A stretch of DNA of 64,000 bases, from contig NZ_CP136336.1 in assembly GCF_032681285.1 (NCBI RefSeq), forward strand, positions 310,001 through 374,000. Reading direction: 5' to 3'. Source of the stretch: Piscinibacter gummiphilus. GTDB taxonomy: Bacteria > Pseudomonadota > Gammaproteobacteria > Burkholderiales > Burkholderiaceae_C. The position numbers and the translations under genes are program-made. Within the stretch, counting starts at the first letter, position 1. Each line of letters opens with the position of its first letter. Shown here piece after piece: positions 57,075 to 64,000 of the stretch. A model generated the notes under the pieces. It saw only the letters and a list, made by a program, of their open reading frames with translations, did not search any database and was not told where the DNA came from.

Positions 57075-57602
57075 TCAGTGGGCCTTCTGGAACGCGAGCG
57101 TGACTTCGCCGAGGCGGATGCCGAACTTGCTCATCACCGCGCGGTTGAGCATCACACGCTCGTCCATCAGGTACATCCAGTCGTCGAACTGCACCTCGTA
57201 GACCTTGCCGTCCACCGGCAGCTTCAGCGTGTAGTTCCACTGGAAGGCGTTGCCGGCCACCTGGCCGTTGGCCGTGCCGACCACGTCGTCGGCCGTGCCG
57301 GTGTAGCGCCCGCCGTCGAGCTTCTTCAGGCGCCAGATGCGGCGGTCGGTCTTGCCGTCGCTGTAGGTGAAGGCCTCGTCGAGCGTGCCTTCGTTGCCCA
57401 CCCATTGGCACTTCATCAGCACGGTGAAGCGGCGCACGACCTTGCCGGAGCGGTCGCTGAAGATGCCGTGGGCGACCACGTCGCCATTGAAATAGCGCTG
57501 CAGGTCGAGCGTGGGTTTCTCCGCGGCGTAGTCTTGCGGCGTTGGCGATGCGCACCCGGTGAGGGCGAGTGCGCAAGCGAGGGTGAGGGCGAGTCTTTTC
57601 AT
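57075..57602 (-). CDS. DUF3833 lipoprotein
   Basis: A 175-residue lipoprotein: signal with lipobox LALTGCAS (Cys17), then DUF3833 hallmarks LDLQRYFNGDVVAHGIFSDR, VVRRFTVLMKCQWVGNEGTL, RIWRLKKLDGGRYTGTADDV and WMYLMDERVMLNRAVMSKFG. The predicted fold is a lipocalin-like barrel, so lipid binding at a membrane face is plausible. The start overlaps the MFS stop by four bases (ATGA). Confidence 0.9.
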   Translation of the reverse strand: MKRLALTLACALALTGCASPTPQDYAAEKPTLDLQRYFNGDVVAHGIFSDRSGKVVRRFTVLMKCQWVGNEGTLDEAFTYSDGKTDRRIWRLKKLDGGRYTGTADDVVGTANGQVAGNAFQWNYTLKLPVDGKVYEVQFDDWMYLMDERVMLNRAVMSKFGIRLGEVTLAFQKAH

Positions 57603-58873
57603 TGAAGTTCCCGGTGACGCCACAGCAGCGCTGCGGCAATGAGCTTGAGCACGCACGGCAAGACGCAGTACGCGAGGGTGAGGGCCTGCAAGGCGTCGGC
57701 ACCCTTCGTGCCGGGCGCATAACCGAAGGCCTGGAGCACCGGCAGGGCGATGCCCGCGGCGAGCGCGAGGTTGAGCTTGGTCGCGAAGTTCCACCAGCCG
57801 AAGTACGCCCCTTCGGCGCGGCCCGCATGCCCTGCGCGCTGCACGACGCCGGCCAGCAGCGCAGCCGGCAGGGCGAGGTCGGCGCCCAGCGCGATACCGC
57901 TCAGCACGCAGATGGCGGTGTAGGCGGCGACGTCACCGGCCGACAGCACGGCCGCCCAGGCGAACACCAGCACCGACAGCCCCATGCCCACGAGCCAGCT
58001 GCGCGCCAGGCCTAGGCGCGCCACGAGCCGCACCCACAGCGGCACCGACACGGCCGCCGCGGCGAAGTAGCTGGCAAGGAAGAGCGGCTCGTAGGCTGGT
58101 GCCTGCAGGCGGTCTCGGATGAAGAAGAGCACCAGCGTGGCGGGCACCGCACTCGCGATGCCGTTGAGCAGGTAGACGGCGAGCAGGCGGCGAAACGCCG
58201 GGGTGCCGAACGGCAGGGCGAGCGAGTGCGTGGGCCACACCGCCAGCCGGCGCGGTGCGGGCGCCTGCCGCATGAGCGCCAGTGCGAGGCACAGCACGAT
58301 GGCAAACACCAGCGTGCTCACCTGCAGGCCGGCCGTCGACGGCAGCACGCTGGCCACCAACACGCCGCACAGCGCGAGGCCTTCGCGCCAGGCGACGACC
58401 CCCGCGCGCTCCTGTTCGTTGCCGCCCAGCCGCGCGCCCCAGGCCTGGTGGATGACGCTGATCACGCTGTAGGCGAGGTAGGTGACGACGAGCAGCCCCC
58501 CGCACCACACGAGCAGCGACGTGGTGCTCGCCGACACCGCGGGAAAGAAGAGCCCGCGAAAGCCGAGGGCCAGCACCACGGCGGCGCCGGCCATCGCGAG
58601 CCAGGCGGCGCGGGCCGAGCGGTCGAGCAGCGCATCGGCCCAGCGGCCGATCCACGGGTCGACGAACGCGTCGAGCAGGCGGGCGGCGAGCAACACGGCG
58701 CCGAGCGCGGCGAGTGGCACGCCGAACTCGGCGGCGTAGTGGTTGGGTAGGGTGACGTAGAGCGGCAGCGCGACGAAGGCCAGCGGGAAGCCGGGCGCGC
58801 CGTAGCGCAGGCCCTGCCAACCCCGCGCCGGCGGCGACGAGGACGCTGACGACGATGAAGCGAGGGCGCTCAT
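57599..58873 (-). CDS. MFS transporter, GPH-type carrier
   Basis: A 424-residue carrier with about 12 helices. The start LRYGAPGFPLAFVALPLYV and loop RLLDAFVDPWIGRWADALL match the glycoside-pentoside-hexuronide:cation symporter group (melibiose-type). In Rhodobacter sphaeroides a protein of this type is encoded inside the RpoE-controlled operon with the same partners, so a role in moving a lipid or lipid precursor, rather than sugar, is plausible but unproven. Both ends overlap their neighbours by four bases. Confidence 0.85.
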   Translation of the reverse strand: MSALASSSSASSSPPARGWQGLRYGAPGFPLAFVALPLYVTLPNHYAAEFGVPLAALGAVLLAARLLDAFVDPWIGRWADALLDRSARAAWLAMAGAAVVLALGFRGLFFPAVSASTTSLLVWCGGLLVVTYLAYSVISVIHQAWGARLGGNEQERAGVVAWREGLALCGVLVASVLPSTAGLQVSTLVFAIVLCLALALMRQAPAPRRLAVWPTHSLALPFGTPAFRRLLAVYLLNGIASAVPATLVLFFIRDRLQAPAYEPLFLASYFAAAAVSVPLWVRLVARLGLARSWLVGMGLSVLVFAWAAVLSAGDVAAYTAICVLSGIALGADLALPAALLAGVVQRAGHAGRAEGAYFGWWNFATKLNLALAAGIALPVLQAFGYAPGTKGADALQALTLAYCVLPCVLKLIAAALLWRHRELQ

Positions 58874-59397
58874 GCCAGGCCCAGCAAGGACCGCCGCAGC
58901 GCCGGTTCGGAGCTGCGGGGCGACAGCCAGATGCCGATGAAGAGCCGCGCGAACGCGGCATCGCGCACCTCGCGCCCGGCCTTGCCGTTGACGAAGAAGC
59001 GAATGCCTTCGCCGGGCCGGTAGAGGCCGGTGATGCGGTCGCCGGCCTTCACGTCGGGAAAGGCCTGCTCCATCGCGGCGAGCCAGGCGTTGCCCTTGTC
59101 GGCAGGCACCTCGCCGACCTTGCGCATTTCGACCAGCGACCGTTCGGCGATCAGCTTGCCGACGAGTTCACGCGCGTATTCGAGTTCGAGCGCCACCGGG
59201 TGCAGGGCGTAGTCGTCGGGCTTGAAGCCCTCGGTCACCCACAGGCGGGCGTCGTAGACACGCAGGCCGAAGAAGCGCAGCAGGCCCTGGCCCTGCAGCT
59301 TGGCGCCCGGCAGCTCGGCGCTCAGCTCGACCGGCCGCGACTGTGCCGCCCAGGGTAGGGCCAGCAAGGCGGCGAGGAGCGGGCGGCGCGCGAGCAT
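58870..59397 (-). CDS. Chalcone-isomerase-like periplasmic protein
   Basis: A 175-residue protein with signal peptide (RRPLLAALLALPWAAQSRP). The chalcone isomerase fold region reads LQGQGLLRFFGLRVYDARLWV, LELEYARELVGKLIAERSLVEM and GLYRPGEGIRFFVNGK. Bacterial and plant members of this fold without the catalytic residues bind fatty acids, so this may be a periplasmic fatty-acid carrier for the operon. It starts two bases after the CFA-family gene and overlaps the MFS gene by four. Confidence 0.87.
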   Translation of the reverse strand: MLARRPLLAALLALPWAAQSRPVELSAELPGAKLQGQGLLRFFGLRVYDARLWVTEGFKPDDYALHPVALELEYARELVGKLIAERSLVEMRKVGEVPADKGNAWLAAMEQAFPDVKAGDRITGLYRPGEGIRFFVNGKAGREVRDAAFARLFIGIWLSPRSSEPALRRSLLGLA

Positions 59398-59399
59398 GG

Positions 59400-60626
59400 T
59401 CAGTCGCGCTGCAGGGTGAACTGCATGACGCCGGTGTTGCCGGTGGCGAACGCGGCCTCGCAGTAGCCGAGGTAGAACTCCCAGATGCGCATGAAGCGGG
59501 TGTCGAAGCCGAGGCGGCGCACCTTGGTTTCTTCGGCGAGGAAACGCTCGCGCCAGCGCTTGAGCGTCTCGGCGTAGTCGGCGCCGAATGAGAGCTCATT
59601 CACCACACGCAGGCCGGCTTTCGCTGCGGCTTCGCGGAAGGCGCTCGGGCTCGGCAGCAGGCCGCCGGGGAAGATGTACTGCTGGATGAAGTCGGTCGAC
59701 TTCACGTAGCGCTCGAAGAGGTCGTCGCGGATCGTGATGCTCTGGATGCAGGCCTTGCCGCCGGGCTTGAGGTTGCGCTTGAGCGTGTCGAAGTAGCCGC
59801 TCCAGTATTCGCGGCCGACGGCTTCGAACATCTCGATCGAGCAGATGGCATCGAAGGGGCCGTCGGTGATGTCGCGGTAGTCCTGGAAGCGCAGCTCGCC
59901 CGCGAGGCCGGCGTCGCGCAGGCGCTGCTGGCCCCAGGCGAGTTGTTCGCTGGAGAGCGTCACGCCGGTCACGCTGGCGTTGAAATCACGCGCCGCGCTT
60001 TCCGCGAGTGCACCCCAGCCGCAGCCGATCTCGAGCACGCGGTCGCCGGCCTTCACATCGCATTCACGCAGGGCGCGCCGCACCTTGGCCCATTGCGCGC
60101 CGACGAGGTCACCGCTCGCATCGCCCTCGAACCAGGCGCTCGAGTAGTTCATCGTCGGGTCGAGCCAGAGGCGATAGAAGTCGTTGCCCAGGTCGTAGTG
60201 GGCGTGGATGTTCTTCTTGCTGCCGGTGCGCGAGTTGCGGTTGAAGAGGTGCCGCACGCGGTAGAGCAGCGAACCGCACCAGCTGCCGTAGACCACCTGC
60301 TCGATCTCGTCGCGGTTGGCGATGAAGAGCTTGAGCAGCGTGGTGAGGTCGGGCGTCGTCCAGTCGCCGGCGATGAAGGTCTCGGCGAAACCGATGTCGC
60401 CCGACTTGAGTGCGGCGCCGCAGACGTTCCAGTTGCGCAGGCGAATGGCGGCGCGCAGACCTTGGGTCTGGCCGAAATGGAGTTGCGTGCCGTCAGGCAA
60501 CTGCACGTCGAGGCTGCCGTGGCGCAACTGGGCCAGCAGGCGGAAGACAGCGCGTGCGGTGGCCGGGGCGCTGTCGGGCAACGACCGCTGCAGCGGGTTG
60601 AGGGAGGCGTGGGTGGTGGTGTTCAT
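59400..60626 (-). CDS. CFA-synthase-family phospholipid methyltransferase with altered active site
   Basis: A 408-residue SAM enzyme of the cyclopropane-fatty-acid-synthase family: HYDLGNDFYRLWLD, VLEIGCGWGALAE, FEAVGREYWSGYF, DFIQQYIFPGG. In true synthases a bicarbonate is held by Cys in YSCAYW, Glu in MFEHxG, His in LLHTI and Tyr near the C-terminus. Here the first site is YSSAWF (Cys to Ser), the Glu in MFEAVG and the Tyr (ADYAETL) are kept, and the His is replaced by Gln (IQSIT). This suggests methyl transfer to an unsaturated chain without ring closure, as for UfaM of furan fatty acid synthesis. Third gene of the operon, 24 bases after DUF1365. Confidence 0.9.
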   Translation of the reverse strand: MNTTTHASLNPLQRSLPDSAPATARAVFRLLAQLRHGSLDVQLPDGTQLHFGQTQGLRAAIRLRNWNVCGAALKSGDIGFAETFIAGDWTTPDLTTLLKLFIANRDEIEQVVYGSWCGSLLYRVRHLFNRNSRTGSKKNIHAHYDLGNDFYRLWLDPTMNYSSAWFEGDASGDLVGAQWAKVRRALRECDVKAGDRVLEIGCGWGALAESAARDFNASVTGVTLSSEQLAWGQQRLRDAGLAGELRFQDYRDITDGPFDAICSIEMFEAVGREYWSGYFDTLKRNLKPGGKACIQSITIRDDLFERYVKSTDFIQQYIFPGGLLPSPSAFREAAAKAGLRVVNELSFGADYAETLKRWRERFLAEETKVRRLGFDTRFMRIWEFYLGYCEAAFATGNTGVMQFTLQRD

Positions 60627-60650
60627 CGTCTGGGTCTCTCGCAGGGGCGC

Positions 60651-61442
60651 TCAGCGGGTGATGAAGGCCCGAGGCGGCTCGGGCTTGCGAAAGAACGGCA
60701 CGTGCCGGGTCCACAACTTGAGCGCCTGCCAATGGATGCGCGCGACGACGAAGACCGTCATCAGCGGCATGCCGAAGAAGGCGCGCAGCGCCGAAGACCG
60801 GGTCAGCGGCTCCAGCCGGCCCGCCACGCTGGTCTTCAGCAGCGGGCCCTGCTCGTCGTCGTGGTCGATCCGAACCACCGTTCTTTGTGCGTCCTTACGC
60901 GCGCCGTCCGCCTGTGGATGCAGTGCGGTGCGCAGGAAGCGAAAGCGGTAGCGGCCGCTGACGCTGCAAAAAGGCGAAACGTGGAAAACCTTGTCGGCCT
61001 GCAGTTCCTGCCCGAAGGCGAGGTGCTCGCCGCGCAGCAGGTAGCAGTGGCGTTCGCCGAAGGTGTTGTTGACCTCGACCACGATGGCGGCGAGCGAGTC
61101 GTCGCGGCGGTGGCAGTACCAGAAGCTCACCGGCTTGAAGGTGTGGCCGAGCACGCGCGGGTAGCAGTGCAGCCAGACCTCGCCGTCGGCGTCGGTGATG
61201 CCTTCGCTCGTCAACAGGTCGTCGACCCAGGCGAGGCTGTCGTTGCGGCCGTCGCCATGGTCGCGGTCGTGGAAGCTGATGAGGCCGAAGCGGTTGCGCC
61301 TGAGCTGCGTCGACGCCTGCGCGCGCAGGCTGCGCATCGGCAGCATGAGGAAGTAGGTGCGGTAGCTGAAGTCGTTCACCACCGGGCGCAGGCGCGTGTG
61401 GCGCACCTGGCCGGAGCCGATCATCGGAGCGGCGGTGCTCAT
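60651..61442 (-). CDS. DUF1365 protein (UfaO-like)
   Basis: A 263-residue protein. DUF1365 is recognised by GQVRHTRLRPVVNDFSYRTY, KPVSFWYCHRRDD and VEVNNTFGERHCYLL. ATG at 61442 overlaps the stop of the FAD gene (ATGA), so the two are coupled, as almost everywhere this family occurs. In Rhodobacter sphaeroides a protein from the corresponding operon is needed for oxygen insertion during furan fatty acid formation; assigning the same role here is inference. No signal peptide; an amphipathic C-terminal part could touch the membrane. Confidence 0.88.
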   Translation of the reverse strand: MSTAAPMIGSGQVRHTRLRPVVNDFSYRTYFLMLPMRSLRAQASTQLRRNRFGLISFHDRDHGDGRNDSLAWVDDLLTSEGITDADGEVWLHCYPRVLGHTFKPVSFWYCHRRDDSLAAIVVEVNNTFGERHCYLLRGEHLAFGQELQADKVFHVSPFCSVSGRYRFRFLRTALHPQADGARKDAQRTVVRIDHDDEQGPLLKTSVAGRLEPLTRSSALRAFFGMPLMTVFVVARIHWQALKLWTRHVPFFRKPEPPRAFITR

Positions 61443-62752
61443 GCGGCCTCGCGCGCCGGCTCGTGCAAGCGCACAGGCAGCGATTCGCCGACCCAGCGGC
61501 GCCGCATGCCGTTGACCACCGCCTGCGCCGACATCAGGCCGTCTTCGTGGAAGCCGTAGCGTGTCCACGCGCCGCAGAACCAGGTGTGTTGCTGGCCTTG
61601 CAGGGCTGGCACCTTCGCCTGCGCTGCAATCGCGGCGCGGTCGAACACCGGGTGGGCGTAGTCGATCTCGGCGTGCACGCTGGCCGCGTCGGGCTCACGC
61701 ACCGGGTTCAGCGACACCAGCACCGGCTGCTGGAAGGGCAGCGGCTGCAGCTTGTTGAGCAGGTAGTGCAGGCAGACCGCGGCTTCTTCGCGCGGGGCGT
61801 CGGTGGCGCGCTCGTAGTTCCACGCTGCCCAGGCGAGCGGGCGTTGGGGCAGCACCGAGGTGTCGGTGTGCAGCACGGCGCGGTTGCGGTGGTAGCGGAC
61901 GGCGCCGAGCACGGCGCGCTCGTCGGGCGTGGCGTCGGCCAGCAGCGCAAGCGACTGGTCGCTGTGGCAGGCGAGCACCACTTCGTCGAAGCGCTCGCTG
62001 CCGTGGTCGGTGACGACGGTCGCCCCCTGCGGGGTGCGGCGCACGCTGCGCACGGGGGTGTTGAGACGCCGGTCGGCGATGCGCGGCAGCATCTTGCGCA
62101 CGTATTCGCGGGCACCGCCCGTGACGGTGAACCAGCGCGGCCGGTTCGCGACCTGCAGCAGCCCGTGGTTGTGGCAGAAGCGGATCATGGTCGCGATCGG
62201 GAAACGCAACATCTGGTCGGTCGGGCATGACCAGATGCAGCCGATCATGGGCAGGAAGTACCAGTCGCGGAACGCGGCCGAGAAACGGTGTTCGGCGAGG
62301 AACTCGCCGATGGGCTGCTGCAGTTGGGCGTCATCGCCGCGCACGGCGAGCGTGGTGGTGAGCCGGTTGAAGCGCAGGATGTCGCGCAGCATGCCGAGGA
62401 AAGCCGGCCTCAGGAGGTTGCGGCGCTGCGCGAAGACGGTGTTGAGGTCGCTGCCGCTCCATTCCAGGCCGAGGTCGGGCACCTGCACGGAAAACGACAT
62501 GTCCGACGGGACCGTGGCCACCCCGAGTTCACCGAAGAGGCGGATCAGCTGGGGATAGGTGCGCTCGTTGAAAACGAGGAAGCCGGTGTCGACACCGTGC
62601 GTCACCCCATCGAGCGTGAGATCGACGGTGTTGGTGTGGCCCCCGAAATAAGAGCCGGCCTCGAACAGCGTGACGTGGGTGTCGTCGGCCAGCGAGTACG
62701 CGGTGGCCAGACCCGAGATGCCCGAGCCGATGACAGCGACGCGGCGGCTCAT
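61439..62752 (-). CDS. FAD-dependent oxidoreductase/desaturase (flavin amine oxidase family, UfaD-like)
   Basis: A 437-residue flavoprotein. The N-terminal dinucleotide motif is RVAVIGSGISGLATAYSLAD, then the EAGSYFGGHTNTV region; the C-terminal FAD contact is CGAWTRYGFHEDGLMSA. This amine-oxidase-type family is always found next to DUF1365 and CFA-like genes and includes a desaturase acting on methylated phospholipid chains in Rhodobacter. It is the first gene of the eight-gene operon. A 309-base region upstream holds a promoter-like site resembling extracytoplasmic sigma factors, and a G-rich tract. Confidence 0.9.
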   Translation of the reverse strand: MSRRVAVIGSGISGLATAYSLADDTHVTLFEAGSYFGGHTNTVDLTLDGVTHGVDTGFLVFNERTYPQLIRLFGELGVATVPSDMSFSVQVPDLGLEWSGSDLNTVFAQRRNLLRPAFLGMLRDILRFNRLTTTLAVRGDDAQLQQPIGEFLAEHRFSAAFRDWYFLPMIGCIWSCPTDQMLRFPIATMIRFCHNHGLLQVANRPRWFTVTGGAREYVRKMLPRIADRRLNTPVRSVRRTPQGATVVTDHGSERFDEVVLACHSDQSLALLADATPDERAVLGAVRYHRNRAVLHTDTSVLPQRPLAWAAWNYERATDAPREEAAVCLHYLLNKLQPLPFQQPVLVSLNPVREPDAASVHAEIDYAHPVFDRAAIAAQAKVPALQGQQHTWFCGAWTRYGFHEDGLMSAQAVVNGMRRRWVGESLPVRLHEPAREAA

Positions 62753-62836
62753 GCCACCGCCCGCGTCAGGCTGTGAGGGGCGTGCGGCGCGCCGGAACGT
62801 GCGGGCCGCGAAATAAAGATTGCTGCACAGCGCCCC

Positions 62837-62871
62837 GGGGGGAACAAGGGAGGGAGGAGGGAGGAGGAAAA
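62837..62871 (+). other. G-quadruplex-forming motif upstream of the lipid operon
   Basis: Four G tracts of at least three (six G, then GGG, GGG, GGG with loops of 5, 1 and 4 bases) fit the canonical G3N1-7 pattern on the forward strand, which is the template strand for the operon. The motif lies between the proposed promoter and the first gene. Confidence 0.5.
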
Positions 62872-62958
62872 CCGCCCCGGGATTCCAACCGGATCAACCG
62901 GCTGGCTGTGCAGCATAGAACTGGTCGCTACCGGCCCACAGTGTGCGCCGGCCTGGGG

Positions 62959-62986
62959 TTTGAAGCACTCCCCAGGTCGAAGTTCC
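62959..62986 (-). promoter_or_regulatory. ECF (RpoE-like) promoter of the lipid operon, candidate
   Basis: On the reverse strand GGAACTT (62986-62980), a 16-base spacer and TCAAA (62963-62959) match the consensus of E. coli-type RpoE promoters. It lies about 200 bases before the FAD gene. The remaining 62753-63061 region has no other gene I can support. Confidence 0.5.
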
Positions 62987-63061
62987 CTGAATCTGATGTT
63001 GGCGTCGGCCATGGCCCACTCCGTTGTGAACTGAGTGGTATGAAATATAACTCATCAGTCT

Positions 63062-63616
63062 TCATTTTGCATCAAGCAGTTTCTCGACCGTGCTGACGAA
63101 GACGCTGCTGTCGGGTGACGTGGTGCTGCCGAAACTGTGGACGCTGCGTCCGTCGCGAGCGACCACATACTTATGGAAGTTCCAGCGGGGCGCTTCGCCG
63201 GTGATCTGCTGCAGCTCGGCGTAGAGCGGATGGCGCTGTGGACCGGCGGCCGCCGCCACGCGCGTCTTCACGAACATCGGGAACTTGACGCCGTAGGTGT
63301 TCTCGCAGAACTCGGCGATGGTCTTGTTGTCGCCCGGCTCCTGCGAGAAGTCGTTGGACGGGAAGCCCAGCACCACGAGGCCGCGGTCCTTGTACTTGCT
63401 GTGCAGCGCCTCCAGCCCCTTGTACTGGCCGGTGAAGCCGCAAAAGCTCGCGGTGTTGACGATCACCACGACCTTGCCGGCGTACTGGCACAGGTTTTGG
63501 GGTTTCTCGTCCTGCAGGCGCGGCACCTCGCGCTTGAGCAGAGGCGGGCACTCCGCCGCCTGGGAGGCGCCGGCCACGAGGGCGAGGCAGACGAACAGCA
63601 GGTGTCGAACGGGCAT
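63062..63616 (-). CDS. Periplasmic glutathione peroxidase family protein
   Basis: A 184-residue protein with signal peptide (RHLLFVCLALVAGASQAAEC). The peroxidatic Cys is in NTASFCGFTGQYKGLE, and the Trp/Asn region in PRWNFHKYVV is kept. The usual FPCNQF is FPSNDF here. GGAGG precedes the ATG at 63616. Members reduce lipid hydroperoxides, using thioredoxin more often than glutathione. Periplasmic location beside a membrane-lipid operon on the same strand suggests a shared role in protecting envelope lipids. Confidence 0.9.
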   Translation of the reverse strand: MPVRHLLFVCLALVAGASQAAECPPLLKREVPRLQDEKPQNLCQYAGKVVVIVNTASFCGFTGQYKGLEALHSKYKDRGLVVLGFPSNDFSQEPGDNKTIAEFCENTYGVKFPMFVKTRVAAAAGPQRHPLYAELQQITGEAPRWNFHKYVVARDGRSVHSFGSTTSPDSSVFVSTVEKLLDAK

Positions 63617-63775
63617 GGTGGGTCCTCCACAGAAACTAGAGAGCGCAATGCTGCGCCCTTCCTGGCGCTTACGCACGCGCCGAAAGTCCGGATGCGCGCC
63701 CGGGATGGTGGCGCGTGCACACGCCTGTCACATCCGACCCCCGTAAAATGCGGGGTCTACCTTTGAAAGCTGATC

Positions 63776-64000
63776 ATGCTTTACCCCGAACTTTTCAAGC
63801 AGCTCGAAGCCGTGCGCTGGAACATGGACACGGACATCCCTTGGGATCAGTTCGATGGCAGCCAGCTCAGCGAAGAGCAAGCCCAGACCATCAAGATGAA
63901 CGCGATCACCGAGTGGTCGGCGTTGCCCGCGACCGAGATGTTCCTGCGCGACAACCGCGATGACAGCGACTTCTCGGCCTTCATGAGCGTGTGGTTCTTC
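63776..64000 (+). CDS. Ferritin-like domain protein (3' truncated by window end)
   Basis: Only 75 codons are in the window, starting MLYPELFKQLEAVRWNMDTD with GAAAG upstream. The sequence includes NAITEWSALPATEMFLRDN and DFSAFMSVWFF, which resembles the first two helices of a ferritin-like di-iron protein (Glu in the TEWSAL and TEMF region). Full-length members in Burkholderiales are about 280 residues and uncharacterised. A -10-like TAAAAT lies at 63744-63749 inside a GACCCC...GGGGTC hairpin. Confidence 0.75.
   Translation, partial: MLYPELFKQLEAVRWNMDTDIPWDQFDGSQLSEEQAQTIKMNAITEWSALPATEMFLRDNRDDSDFSAFMSVWFF

Noticed and set aside
59400..60626. Plain annotation as cyclopropane fatty acid synthase
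   Set aside because: Family membership is clear, but two bicarbonate-site residues are replaced, so the product should not be assumed.

Overview
The window is chromosomal DNA of a high-GC betaproteobacterium. The best fit is a Burkholderiales member of the Rubrivivax/Leptothrix/Roseateles/Rhizobacter type. Evidence is the combination of HprK/PtsN/HPF nitrogen-PTS genes, RpoN, a steapsin-type lipase with Lif foldase, stand-alone ribB under an FMN riboswitch, Tat-like DsbA, PsiF, and dense, often overlapping gene packing with frequent GTG/TTG starts. I see no insertion sequence, prophage, CRISPR array, tRNA or rRNA. Taxonomy is inferred from gene content only.

Layout. 0-2.5 kb: end of a GH10 xylanase with a xylan-binding module, a CBM13-GH62 arabinofuranosidase (a xylan-debranching pair) and a tiny basic protein. 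2.6-10.6 kb: two-subunit molybdenum oxidoreductase (IorAB type), DHA2 exporter, patatin-like phospholipase, and a response regulator/7TM sensor kinase pair. 10.6-14.1 kb: a tandem lipase-foldase-lipase-foldase operon whose last foldase is shortened. 14.1-14.6 kb: a large nested inverted-repeat structure. 14.6-18.2 kb: malate synthase G with a divergent LysR regulator, and PsiF. 18.3-27.2 kb: Ser/Thr kinase fused to a cyclic-nucleotide-binding domain, then a forward run argS, SPOR protein, dsbA, lptA, lptB, rpoN and an RlmL-like methyltransferase. 27.2-33.4 kb (reverse): histidine kinase, MFS, rsmE, two hypotheticals, fadD. 33.6-36.9 kb: transhydrogenase operon with panD inserted between pntA parts.

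37-44.4 kb holds housekeeping and accessory genes: Nudix, FKBP, MerR/thioesterase pair, ribB with its FMN riboswitch, an orphan TRAP binding protein, mnmA. 43.8-46.9 kb is a secreted cupredoxin-like protein translationally coupled to a GGDEF-EAL protein. 46.9-52 kb: exbBD, dapB, bamE, fur, hprK, ptsN, hpf. 52.4-55.9 kb: corA, a secreted hydratase-like protein, an ArsR regulator facing a DCC-family protein, ubiG.

The most interesting part is 55.9-63 kb, an eight-gene, almost fully translationally coupled reverse operon: FAD oxidoreductase, DUF1365, CFA-synthase-family methyltransferase, periplasmic chalcone-isomerase-like protein, GPH/MFS carrier, DUF3833 lipoprotein, SDR, NTF2-like protein. 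A sequence resembling an extracytoplasmic-stress sigma promoter lies upstream, and a periplasmic glutathione peroxidase is its upstream neighbour. The CFA-family enzyme lacks two residues that bind bicarbonate in true cyclopropane synthases. With the FAD/DUF1365 partners this points to modification of membrane fatty acids, possibly methylated furan fatty acids as in Rhodobacter, rather than cyclopropanation. The window ends inside a ferritin-like protein gene.
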